Shown: in pieces, positions 5,924-14,370 of the stretch
Position numbering within the stretch: position 1 is the stretch's first letter
Layout of the letters: the number at the start of each line of letters is the position of its first letter
Assembly: GCA_046302715.1 (NCBI GenBank)
Contig: JBKCHQ010000144.1
Location: 1 to 18,118 of the forward strand
Reading direction: 5' to 3'
Length of the DNA: 18,118 bases
DNA from: CAMCXT01 sp046302715
GTDB taxonomy: Bacteria > Bacteroidota > Bacteroidia > M30B66
Notes under the pieces: generated by a model
Told to the model about the DNA's origin: nothing
What the model saw: only the letters and a program-made list of their open reading frames with translations
Database searches by the model: none
Position numbers and translations under genes: made by a program

Positions 5924-8356
5924 CTAAAAGGGATAACCAATACCAAAATTGAAATTGATTTTTTTCGTTTCCATGCGCTTAAACGACCAGCGTTCCGAGG
6001 GCTGATATGCGGGCTCACGGAATGGATGTGCTGCATCCAATCGAATAATGAAATAGTCGAAATTTAAGCGAAGGCCCATTCCGCCGCCAACTGCAATTTC
6101 TTTGTAAAAGCGATTCCATTCGAAATGAGCCAGCGGACGCTGCGGGTCTTCTTTACGCAACCAAACATTACCCGCATCCACAAACCATGCAAGCTCAAAC
6201 ATGCCATAAATTTTCTGGCGGTATTCCAGATTCCACTCAATTTTTATGTCACCGATCTGGTCAATTCGCAATCCGGTTGAATCGCTGTAACCCCCAGGCC
6301 CAAGAGATCGCGCAATCCAAGCTCTAATACTATTGGCTCCACCCACAAAGAAACTTTTTTCAAAAGGCATCACGCTGCTGTTGCCGTAAGGTAAGCCTAA
6401 TCCGGTAATGGCTCGAAACCCTAGCGATGCTGATTTCTTAAAATATCTAAAATGTCTGAAATCGCTGTCAAACCTCACATATTGCGAATAGGGTACCCCA
6501 AACACAACGTATTTACCATCAACCTCGGCCGGTGCCTTAAAAAAATTGCGACTCAAGTTTAGAAATGCTCCGGCACTTTCTATGTTATATTGAAAGAATG
6601 TGAACGATTTTGCCAAGCCAATCGCCTGTGTATTAAAGGTTCTCGAAAATTTACCTGCTGAAATAAATTGGCTTTTAAAGCTGTTTTTAAGAAAAAGGTT
6701 ATTGGAGCTTTTGAGCAACTGCTCAAAGTCGTTGCTCAAATTCACAGTTACATAGTTGATTTCAGCGGGATTAAAAGTGTAAATCACTCGTTTTGCAGGT
6801 GCGGCCGAAAATCCATAAATAGCGGTAAAAATGGAACGCTCGTAGTCGGGACGACGCTGATAGTTAAAGTAACTGGCTACCTTGGTTTTTCTGTTGTTTT
6901 TTCCAAGAAAATAAGCGGCTTTTGGAATCTTAGGGATGCTCACCGAAACCTGTGGACCTAATAAAATGGTGTTGAATGGAATGAAGGTTTGAACGCCCTC
7001 AACATTATCCTCTCCTAAATCACCCAAAATACGCTGCACCTCTAAACCACCGGTTAATCTAAATTCAAACAATTCCAAACCTCGAAGTAAATTTCGGTTT
7101 TGGTAAATAATATCTCCGGCAATACCAAAGTTTCCGGCAGTATTCGTACCCTGAGTTTGGTAGGTAATGGATTGCCGTGGGCGTGGACTTAACTTAATCT
7201 GCATATCGAGTTCGCCCAGTGAATCAACTCCCGATGGAGAAAAACTCACATTAATGAACTTGAACGCATTTAACTCTGCAATACGACTGTAAGTAAGATC
7301 GGCATTGGTTTTACTGTATAAATCGCCGTGCTGGAGGAGAAGTGATGGTTTAATGGCTTTAGGATGGAACTTCAACAGCCCTTTTGTAGTAATAAACTGA
7401 AAACGATTAAAATATAAGGTATCACCAATCGATGAGGTATCGTCGCGCATCGAATAATCGCTAGTAATGAAAATATTATTTATCCGGTAACGAATATGGC
7501 GCGATTCTACGGTGCTATCAACAAATCCGGCAAGACGACGCCGTGGGTTTTCAATGTTCAATTGCAAGTCCACCGAGTAGTCTTTACACGAGGTATCGGC
7601 GGTGTAATTGATATAATTTTTAACGAAGGCGAAATAGCCTTCATTTCGATATAATGCTTGAATTCGATCGCGCTCCGAATCCAATAAATCGCTGTTAAAA
7701 CGCTCACCCTTTTTAATTTTACTGGTGGCCATGTTGCGCAGAAAAATATTCAGCAGTACTACATCTTCAATAATGTAATCGATTTTCTTGTAACGATAGG
7801 GATTTCCTCCAATAACATGATAATACGATGTGGCTCGTTTGGTCTTTGGATTCCATTTGATGCTATCTTTAACCTGGGCATCGAAATAGCCATGGTTCTT
7901 TAGATAAAGTTCTATCTGTTTGGCTGAGCGTTTCAATTCAAAAGTGTCTGCAATAATTGGTGCCTCACCAATATTCATACACCAACGCGCCAAACTAAAT
8001 GGATACTCTTTCTTTTGCTTTTTCCCTGCTGCCAACCTTTTTGAATTCAACTCCCTTCTTTTTTCTACTCTTTTAATGTAGCGGTCTTCATATTTTTCGG
8101 CATCTCCCAAATTATACATTTGAAGATGAAAACGATAGATTCCCAGTATTTTACGGTTGGGTTTCTGTTTCACCACACTCAGTAAGGTGCTGTTGGGTAT
8201 TTCGGTGTTATTGCCCGTAATTTTATTTTGTTCCAAAAGATATTGGCCTTCCTTTAGATGCCGCACCGGACTACATGCTCCCCAAAGCAGCATAACAAAC
8301 AGCAGAATAACGAAGCGGCTGTAACAACCTTTAGAAGGAAAAAACAAGCGGTTCAT
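5924..8356 (-). CDS. tamL: TamL-type Omp85 outer-membrane lipoprotein (translocation and assembly module)
   Basis: This is an 810-residue BamA/TamA-superfamily protein of the Bacteroidota TamL type. It begins with a lipoprotein signal peptide whose lipobox is LWGAC (Cys28), followed by SPVRHLKEGQYLLEQNKI, typical of TamL. Periplasmic POTRA-like segments follow (to about residue 400), then a C-terminal 16-strand type barrel containing the signature GGANSIRAWIARSLGPGGY (about 671-690) and ending in a terminal Phe (GIGYPF). It probably works with a TamB-like partner in outer-membrane assembly or lipid transport; no tamB is in the window. The frame extends to a TTG at 8384-8386, but the ATG at 8354-8356 gives a proper lipoprotein signal, so I chose it. 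The Trp at lipobox -3 is unusual. The CaiB gene follows after 5 bp. Confidence 0.92.
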   Translation of the reverse strand: MNRLFFPSKGCYSRFVILLFVMLLWGACSPVRHLKEGQYLLEQNKITGNNTEIPNSTLLSVVKQKPNRKILGIYRFHLQMYNLGDAEKYEDRYIKRVEKRRELNSKRLAAGKKQKKEYPFSLARWCMNIGEAPIIADTFELKRSAKQIELYLKNHGYFDAQVKDSIKWNPKTKRATSYYHVIGGNPYRYKKIDYIIEDVVLLNIFLRNMATSKIKKGERFNSDLLDSERDRIQALYRNEGYFAFVKNYINYTADTSCKDYSVDLQLNIENPRRRLAGFVDSTVESRHIRYRINNIFITSDYSMRDDTSSIGDTLYFNRFQFITTKGLLKFHPKAIKPSLLLQHGDLYSKTNADLTYSRIAELNAFKFINVSFSPSGVDSLGELDMQIKLSPRPRQSITYQTQGTNTAGNFGIAGDIIYQNRNLLRGLELFEFRLTGGLEVQRILGDLGEDNVEGVQTFIPFNTILLGPQVSVSIPKIPKAAYFLGKNNRKTKVASYFNYQRRPDYERSIFTAIYGFSAAPAKRVIYTFNPAEINYVTVNLSNDFEQLLKSSNNLFLKNSFKSQFISAGKFSRTFNTQAIGLAKSFTFFQYNIESAGAFLNLSRNFFKAPAEVDGKYVVFGVPYSQYVRFDSDFRHFRYFKKSASLGFRAITGLGLPYGNSSVMPFEKSFFVGGANSIRAWIARSLGPGGYSDSTGLRIDQIGDIKIEWNLEYRQKIYGMFELAWFVDAGNVWLRKEDPQRPLAHFEWNRFYKEIAVGGGMGLRLNFDYFIIRLDAAHPFREPAYQPSERWSFKRMETKKINFNFGIGYPF

Positions 8357-8370
8357 CAATTCAATATAGC

Positions 8371-8378
8371 TACCTTTG
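8371..8378 (+). promoter_or_regulatory. Probable -7 box for the TrmH methyltransferase gene
   Basis: TACCTTTG matches TAnnTTTG exactly and lies 23 bp before the ATG at 8402, in the 45-bp divergent gap that exists once tamL is started at 8356. No clear TTTG -33 element precedes it. On the other strand the same gap carries TTTTTGAC (from 8389 leftwards), a plausible -33 element for tamL. Confidence 0.5.
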
Positions 8379-8401
8379 GCTGTCAAAAATAAGGGCTTTT
8401 T

Positions 8402-9157
8402 ATGCTCAGTAAAAACCTAATTAAAAGCATCCGCAAACTTCATCAAAAAAAATACCGTTTGCAGGAGTTAAAATTTATTGCCGAAGGGACTAAAATTGTT
8501 GATGAAATAATACGTTCGGGCTATGCTGTGGAACATATATTTGCTACACAAGCCTGGATTGATGTCTATAAAAAAACAGGGCTGCCCACCGAGTACATCG
8601 AACCAGCCGAAGTGTATGAACTGCAGCAAATAAGTTGTTTGCAAACGGTTCCAGAGGTGGTGAGCATTTGCTCAATTCCATCTACACCACAAGTGAGTTC
8701 TGGCAGCGGCTTGTCTGTGTATCTCGATTCGGTGCGCGATCCGGGCAACCTGGGTACCATTTTACGGCTTGCCGATTGGTTTAATATTGACGCCGTTTAT
8801 GCCAGCGCCGATACCGTAGAATGGACCAATCCTAAGTGCATTCAGGCCAGTATGGGTTCCTTTTTAAGAATTATTCCTCAGGTGGTAGCTGTGGAAGATT
8901 TAGCAAGGCTAAAAGAAACGGCCTCTTTTTTCGCGGCCGATTTACAGGGAGAAAATTTATTCAATGCTGAGTTTGTACCTCAAGGAATTCTAATAGTTAG
9001 CAGCGAATCTCATGGATTAAGCAGTTATTTGGAACCATTAATCAATATGCGATTAACCATTCCGAAATTCCGAAATGCACACTCGGCCGCCGAAAGTCTG
9101 AATGTTGCATCAGCCTTAGCTATTTTTTTATCAGAATTTAACAGACGAAAGTTGTAA
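8402..9157 (+). CDS. TrmH/SpoU family RNA 2'-O-methyltransferase
   Basis: This 251-residue protein is a SAM-dependent SPOUT methyltransferase acting on rRNA or tRNA ribose. Residues 1-90 are the substrate-binding domain (LSKNLIKSIRKLHQKKYR and EGTKIVDEII). The SpoU domain follows, with motif 1 DSVRDPGNLGTILRLADWF (Asn116 and Arg122) and motif 3 SAAESLNVASALAIFL (231-235). Motif 2 is atypical: VSSESHGLS at 199-207 replaces the usual GNExxG, keeping Glu202 and the last Gly but losing the first Gly and Asn. The fold is clear, but the exact target is not. The gene is divergent from tamL and heads a run of close plus-strand genes; pyrD follows after 39 bp. Confidence 0.93.
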   Translation: MLSKNLIKSIRKLHQKKYRLQELKFIAEGTKIVDEIIRSGYAVEHIFATQAWIDVYKKTGLPTEYIEPAEVYELQQISCLQTVPEVVSICSIPSTPQVSSGSGLSVYLDSVRDPGNLGTILRLADWFNIDAVYASADTVEWTNPKCIQASMGSFLRIIPQVVAVEDLARLKETASFFAADLQGENLFNAEFVPQGILIVSSESHGLSSYLEPLINMRLTIPKFRNAHSAAESLNVASALAIFLSEFNRRKL

Positions 9158-9184
9158 TTGCAATAAAAAAATCAAAACAGACAA

Positions 9185-9192
9185 TATCTTTG
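9185..9192 (+). promoter_or_regulatory. -7 box directly before pyrD
   Basis: TATCTTTG (TAnnTTTG) ends only 4 nt before the ATG at 9197. Transcription would start at or very near the start codon, giving a leaderless or almost leaderless mRNA. The sequence CTTTGCAGC followed by the start codon is shared with truA. The best upstream TTG (9158-9160) is farther than usual (24 nt). Confidence 0.5.
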
Positions 9193-9196
9193 CAGC

Positions 9197-10252
9197 ATGT
9201 TTCGATATGTGTTGCGCCCTATTTTGTTTCTGTTTCCCCCCGAAACTGCCCACCACATAACAGCATTTCTTATACGTTTGCTGATGGTCATTCCGGGCAT
9301 GAGAGTCTTGATCCTTAAAATATACGAGGTGTCAGATCCGCGTTTGGAAGTTAATAAACGTGGCTTGCGCTTTAAAAACCCTGTGGGTTTGGCGGCAGGA
9401 TTTGATAAAGATGCCTTATTGTATAAAAACTTCCGAAGTTTTGGATTTGGATTTATTGAGGTAGGCACTGTTACACCCATTGCGCAAGATGGAAACCCCA
9501 AACCGCGTTTGTTTCGCTTACCTAAAGACCGAGTTTTGATAAATCGTATGGGTTTTAATAATAGAGGCGTTGAGGCTATGGCTTTGCAACTTTTGGATAG
9601 ACCTAAAGATTTGATTGTGGGGGGAAACATTGGCAAAAACAAGAACACTTCGGAAACAGCTGCGGTTGAAGACTATTTGCTTTGTTTTGAGAAGCTATAT
9701 GGCCTGGTTGACTATTTTACCGTTAATGTGAGTTCGCCCAATACACCCGGTTTACGAAAATTGCAGGAACGCGAACCGCTAGAGCAGCTACTGGGTAGTT
9801 TGGTTCGACTTCGAAATTCATTTTCGGAATATAAACCGATACTTCTAAAAATTGCACCCGATTTGGGCGATGAACAATTGAAAGAAATTGCCGAAATTGT
9901 TATCAGTGCAGGAATAGATGGCATAGTAGCTACAAATACTACTATTTCGAGGGACGGACTTATAAGCAGAACTTCCGAAATTGAAGACTGCGGTAGCGGT
10001 GGGTTAAGTGGTTGGCCACTAAAAGCACGAGCCACGCGTATCATTCAGCTCATGCGGCAAGCCTTGGGTCCCGAATATTTGATTATGGGTTGTGGTGGTA
10101 TCGAATATGGAGAAGATGCCGTAGAAAAACTAAACGCTGGCGCCGATGTGGTGCAGATTTATACGGGTTTCATTTATAGAGGGCCCAAGCTGGTTAAGGA
10201 AATACAAAAGCAAATTCTTGAAAATGCTGCATCTGACCGAGTGTCCGCGTGA
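9197..10252 (+). CDS. pyrD: Dihydroorotate dehydrogenase (quinone), class 2
   Basis: The 351-residue enzyme is of normal class 2 length. It oxidises dihydroorotate to orotate in pyrimidine biosynthesis, passing electrons from FMN to membrane quinone. The N-terminal extension (residues 1-45, hydrophobic FLFPPETAHHITAFLIRLL) is the membrane/quinone-binding part that marks class 2. Further signs are NPVGLAAGFDKD (61-72), NRMGFNNRG (116-124), GGNIGKNK (142-149), the catalytic motif NVSSPNTPGLR (Ser180 expected as base), KIAPDL, ATNTTI and the phosphate-binding GCGGI (298-302). The last 29 bp overlap the next gene. The ATG gives the full membrane helix. Confidence 0.97.
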   Translation: MFRYVLRPILFLFPPETAHHITAFLIRLLMVIPGMRVLILKIYEVSDPRLEVNKRGLRFKNPVGLAAGFDKDALLYKNFRSFGFGFIEVGTVTPIAQDGNPKPRLFRLPKDRVLINRMGFNNRGVEAMALQLLDRPKDLIVGGNIGKNKNTSETAAVEDYLLCFEKLYGLVDYFTVNVSSPNTPGLRKLQEREPLEQLLGSLVRLRNSFSEYKPILLKIAPDLGDEQLKEIAEIVISAGIDGIVATNTTISRDGLISRTSEIEDCGSGGLSGWPLKARATRIIQLMRQALGPEYLIMGCGGIEYGEDAVEKLNAGADVVQIYTGFIYRGPKLVKEIQKQILENAASDRVSA

Positions 10253-11081
10253 CGCTATGCAGGGAATTAAAACTTTTATTCCCACTGAACGTAAAATTCA
10301 ATACCTCAGTCTTTTACTAAAGTGCAATTTCACAGTACTGGATGCCGGTAGCTTTGTTTCGGCATCCGCAATTCCACAGATGGCTGATACCGCAGCGGTG
10401 TTTGATGCGATAGCGGAAGTGAATTCAAAAACAAAAATTTTAGCTATCGTAGCCAATGCCCGAGGCGCTGCCGAAGCCGCATCGCATTCGGCAGTTTCGG
10501 TGCTTGGATATCCTTTTTCGGTGAGCGATACCTTTCAAAAACGCAACACCAATGCTTCTATAGACGAATCTTACGGTAGGTTGGAGGAGATCATTAACAT
10601 AACACAAAAGAATCAAAAACAACTGCGGGTTTACCTTTCTATGGCATTTGGTAATCCCTACGGTGATCAATGGTCGCCCGAAAAGGTAGCTTTAATTGCT
10701 CAGAATTTAAAGCGAATGGGAGTAGCTCATTTAGCGCTATCTGACACCATTGGTTCAAGTACACCCGAATCCATAACATCGCTTTATACCTTGTGCCGAC
10801 TTGAGTTTCCGCAGATTAACTGGTCGTTGCATCTGCATGCATTGCCCGAGGCTGTAGTAGCTAAACTTGAGGCCGCATGGCGGGCGGGATGCCGCGAGCT
10901 CGACGCCGCAATGCTCGGATTTGGTGGCTGCCCAATGGCTGCCGATGCATTAACGGGCAATATGCAAACCGAGCGTGTGATGGAATGGTGCAAGCAAAAT
11001 GAAATTGAAACGGGTGTTAATATTGAAGCATTTAATCATGCGCAAGAATTTGCCCAACAAATCTTTACTCAATACCACTAA
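10224..11081 (+). CDS. Hydroxymethylglutaryl-CoA lyase
   Basis: The protein has 285 residues from the ATG at 10224. It cleaves HMG-CoA to acetoacetate and acetyl-CoA, as in leucine breakdown. Family residues seen are ECPRDAMQG at the N-terminus (Arg9/Asp10), the HLH metal pair (His203, His205), the catalytic Cys236 in GFGGCPMA and the metal-side Asn246 in TGNMQTE. The frame is open up to 10146, but family members begin right before the ECPRD strand, so the internal ATG is preferred. The gene therefore overlaps pyrD by 29 bp, which suggests translational coupling. After HLH the usual Asp-Thr-x-Gly is replaced by ALPE, common or not I cannot say. A related HMGL-like lyase/aldolase function is the alternative. 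Confidence 0.88.
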   Translation: MLHLTECPRDAMQGIKTFIPTERKIQYLSLLLKCNFTVLDAGSFVSASAIPQMADTAAVFDAIAEVNSKTKILAIVANARGAAEAASHSAVSVLGYPFSVSDTFQKRNTNASIDESYGRLEEIINITQKNQKQLRVYLSMAFGNPYGDQWSPEKVALIAQNLKRMGVAHLALSDTIGSSTPESITSLYTLCRLEFPQINWSLHLHALPEAVVAKLEAAWRAGCRELDAAMLGFGGCPMAADALTGNMQTERVMEWCKQNEIETGVNIEAFNHAQEFAQQIFTQYH

Positions 11082-11099
11082 AATTGCGTATTTTCGGAT

Positions 11100-14000
11100 A
11101 TGGTAATTTTTTCACGTTTCGCCCGCAACGTTTTTATCATCGTATTGTGTTGTTTTATCAAGTACAATGCGTTCTCGCAGAAAGCTAGCGGTACAGAGCT
11201 TTATGTGAAGTGGGCAAATGCCTCCACAGCTCAAGAGATTAATCAGCATGGTGCTCAGCATCAATTTTTTGTTGGAAACGGAACCTTGAAATGCCCAACA
11301 CCTCAATCGTTAGTATGTAGCTTTTCGTTTAGTAAGAATTCAGAACTGCTCAACATTTCAAGGCTTCGTTATACCCATCCAGATTCTGCGAAAAAAGCAC
11401 TGGACATCCTCAATGGCGATGATAATGTAGCATATGCCGAGTTTGTGCCCCGATTGCAGCGCTTTTTAACTCCCAACGATTTAGGGCCCAATACAACAAG
11501 TTCAGGTGGCCAGTGGTATCATTATAAAATACAATCGCAGCAGGCCTGGGACGTCCAAACGGCTTCTTCATCGGTGCGGGTGGCAGTGGTTGACGATGCT
11601 ATTCAAACCCAACACCCGGAGTTACAAGGTGCTTGTTTATCCGGCTACGATGCTGCTGAGCTCGATTTTGACGTTGAACCACCTACCGCTCAGCACGATC
11701 ATGGTACGCATGTGGCCGGCCTTATAGCGGCATTAACCGATAATGGGCAGGGGATGGCCTCGCTGGCATACGGTGTTAGAATTTTGCCGGTTAAAGTAAC
11801 CTTCGACAGTAATCCCGATGCTGTAGCCAGCGGGTTCGAAGGTATTGCATGGGCTGTTACCAATAATGCTGATGTTATCAATTGCAGCTGGGGATCTGAT
11901 CAATTTTCTCAAACAGGCCTAACGGTTATCCAAGATGCGCTCAATGCAAATATTGTTGTGGTGGCTGCTGCAGGTAATAATAATAACTCGGTGTTACAGT
12001 TTCCGGCGGCATATCCCGGTGTTATTGCCGTTGCTGCAACGGCGCAGTCCGATAATCGTGCTTCGTTTTCGACCTATGGCGAGTGGATTGATATTGCCGC
12101 ACCGGGTTCGCAAATTTGGTCTTTGGCGCCCAACGGTGGCTATCAGATTAAAAATGGCACTTCGTTCTCTGCTCCCTTGGTGAGTGCTCTTGCAGCGTTA
12201 CTAAAGTCATACAATCAATCGCTTAGTCCAGCAGAGATTGAAGCATGTATTAAGGAATCTTCTACAAATATTCAGTTTTTAAACCCCGGATTTGAAAACC
12301 TATTGGGTGCCGGGCGCATCAATGCTTTTCAGGCAGTACAATGTGTTAGGCAGAGCCAATTGTCGTATAATATTTCGCTGGGTCCGATATTGGATTTTCC
12401 TGCATTGGCCTGTGCTGGGGGCTTTCAGCCTAAGATATGGGTAAAAAACAGCGGCATATCGTCCTTGCAATCACTTACGCTGCGTTTGCAATTAGACAGT
12501 GAAGTGCCTTTTTTTCAAACCTACAATGGACTATTGGAATCTGGTGATTCAACGTTAATTACGTTCCCAACTTTGGCCGTTGCTCCAGGTGTCCATCAAT
12601 TGTCGGTTCAATTATATGGCTTGTTAAATGGGCTGCAAACAGATGCCTATTTACCCGATAATCAGCGTTTACGTCAATTGACGATATACGCTGGTGCGGG
12701 GCGGCCCTTACCGTTCAGCGAAGATTTTCAATCGGGACAATGGAGCGATAACGATTGGTTGGTTTCCAACCCCGATGATGATTTATCCTGGGAAATTGTT
12801 TCGGTTTTCACACCACAGGCCAATAACAGGGCTGCAGTGTTGCATTATTTTGTGAATGACGCGATGAATTCTCGGGATGCATTTGTTTCGCCGCCACTTG
12901 ATTTAAGCGGCGTATCAGCGGCCACGCTTGAGTTTGATTTTGCCTATAAGCAGCGCGATATGGGCTTGAGCGATTCACTCATACTTTATTATTCGCTTGA
13001 TTGCGGACAAACATTTTCGAAGTTAAGGTATTGGCATGGAATGGGCTCTTTGGGCCTTTCAACGGCTCCCGCCTTCCCTGATAACTTTGTTCCTCAAGCC
13101 GCTTCGGAGTGGTGTGGGGTTTTGCAGGCCTCCGCTCCTTGTGCCCAGATTGATCTCAATGAGCTGCTCGGTAACCATTCCGTGGTATTTAAATGGGAGG
13201 GTGTTTGTAAAAATGGTAATAATATTTACGTTGATAACATCAATATTACGGGTACGGAGATTCAGGATGCTCCACAAGCCTCTTTTTTAGCCGATTGGGA
13301 TCTGCCTGCCTGTGTCGGTTCAGCGGTTCAGTTTCAGTCAACCTCTAGCGGCAGCATTGGTGCGTATAGCTGGACATTTGAAGGAGGCAGCCCATCAACA
13401 TCAAATGTGCAGCATCCACAGGTTTCGTTTTTCGAGGCCGGAACCTATGCAGTGCAATTAATTGTAAGTAATACCTGGGGGGCTGATACGGTAAATGGTG
13501 AAGTTACCGTAATTGCCTTGCCTTCAACGCTTATTAGTGCCAGCAGCGATACGCTTTGTTCAGGGAATACCGCAGTTTTAACTGCTACAGGAGCAGAGAC
13601 CTATTTTTGGAATTCGGGTCCCGGAATGTCCACCACCTTAGGTAGCGTCGTAGAGGTGAGCCCTGCCAATACGGCCACCTATATTGTAAATGGCGTATCG
13701 CTCGAAGGATGCCTAGATACAGCACGACAGAAAATTACTGTGATTAGTCAACCTCCGCAGCCCAGCATAACGGTAAGTGGTGCTAATTTGGTGGCATCTC
13801 CCGGAACTGCCTATCAATGGTATATTAACGGCAACTTAATTCCAACAGCTACATCTCAGGTGTTTCAGCCACTTGAAAATGGCAACTACAATGTACGAGT
13901 ATATGTAGAAGATAGTTGCTCGGCCATATCATCGGTATTTCCGGTGAATTTTGTGGGGATGCAACAAATTGAGGCTTTACAGGGCTTAAGGATTTACCCC

Positions 14001-14213
14001 AATCCATCGGGTGGAGCGGTTCAATTTTCCTGGAATCAAGGAGCGTTTTCTCGAATTCGAATCTATTCGGCTGATGGTAAATTGGTATTGGACATGGATG
14101 CGACTCATACAGAAAACTTTACTATGCCTGAAGGTGTTATGACACAAGGCCTTTATAGCATCTGCGCCGAAGGGGGGAATTTTGTTAGCACCCAACGATT
14201 GCTGGTGAATTAA
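11100..14213 (+). CDS. Secreted subtilisin-like (S8) protease with PKD domain and T9SS sorting domain
   Basis: This is a 1037-residue secreted peptidase. Residues 1-26 are a signal peptide. A propeptide follows to about 130 (ending DNVAYAEFVPRLQRFLTPND). The S8 catalytic domain spans about 140-420, with Asp165 in VAVVDD, His201 in HGTHVAGL, the Asn-containing AAAGNNNN loop and Ser355 in NGTSFSAP, so the triad is complete. A spacer and a jelly-roll-like region (about 540-720, ending YVDNINITG) precede a PKD domain (about 727-805), two further Ig-like repeats (about 806-950) and a type A T9SS tail starting at IYPNP (965). It is expected to be exported by T9SS and to degrade extracellular protein. 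It starts 18 bp after the HMG-CoA lyase stop; TATTTTCG just before the ATG resembles a weak -7 box, so it may also have its own promoter. Confidence 0.95.
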   Translation: MVIFSRFARNVFIIVLCCFIKYNAFSQKASGTELYVKWANASTAQEINQHGAQHQFFVGNGTLKCPTPQSLVCSFSFSKNSELLNISRLRYTHPDSAKKALDILNGDDNVAYAEFVPRLQRFLTPNDLGPNTTSSGGQWYHYKIQSQQAWDVQTASSSVRVAVVDDAIQTQHPELQGACLSGYDAAELDFDVEPPTAQHDHGTHVAGLIAALTDNGQGMASLAYGVRILPVKVTFDSNPDAVASGFEGIAWAVTNNADVINCSWGSDQFSQTGLTVIQDALNANIVVVAAAGNNNNSVLQFPAAYPGVIAVAATAQSDNRASFSTYGEWIDIAAPGSQIWSLAPNGGYQIKNGTSFSAPLVSALAALLKSYNQSLSPAEIEACIKESSTNIQFLNPGFENLLGAGRINAFQAVQCVRQSQLSYNISLGPILDFPALACAGGFQPKIWVKNSGISSLQSLTLRLQLDSEVPFFQTYNGLLESGDSTLITFPTLAVAPGVHQLSVQLYGLLNGLQTDAYLPDNQRLRQLTIYAGAGRPLPFSEDFQSGQWSDNDWLVSNPDDDLSWEIVSVFTPQANNRAAVLHYFVNDAMNSRDAFVSPPLDLSGVSAATLEFDFAYKQRDMGLSDSLILYYSLDCGQTFSKLRYWHGMGSLGLSTAPAFPDNFVPQAASEWCGVLQASAPCAQIDLNELLGNHSVVFKWEGVCKNGNNIYVDNINITGTEIQDAPQASFLADWDLPACVGSAVQFQSTSSGSIGAYSWTFEGGSPSTSNVQHPQVSFFEAGTYAVQLIVSNTWGADTVNGEVTVIALPSTLISASSDTLCSGNTAVLTATGAETYFWNSGPGMSTTLGSVVEVSPANTATYIVNGVSLEGCLDTARQKITVISQPPQPSITVSGANLVASPGTAYQWYINGNLIPTATSQVFQPLENGNYNVRVYVEDSCSAISSVFPVNFVGMQQIEALQGLRIYPNPSGGAVQFSWNQGAFSRIRIYSADGKLVLDMDATHTENFTMPEGVMTQGLYSICAEGGNFVSTQRLLVN

Positions 14214-14370
14214 AAGTGAATACAAAATTGGATCTTTAGTAATTTACTATGCGTTTGTGCAAATTTCCCCATTTCTTATTGGTTAATCGAATTAGCGATG
14301 TACCTATTTTGTCTTTCATGTTTTTCAAATTTTAAATGTTCTATTTAGTTTTCGGTATAACAATCATTCT

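Noticed and set aside
9172..9648. 158-codon minus-strand ORF antisense to pyrD
   Set aside because: Its sequence is a low-complexity shadow of the well-supported pyrD frame.
10146..10223. 26-codon N-terminal extension of the HMG-CoA lyase
   Set aside because: It encodes no conserved segment, lies wholly within pyrD, and the family begins at the internal ATG.
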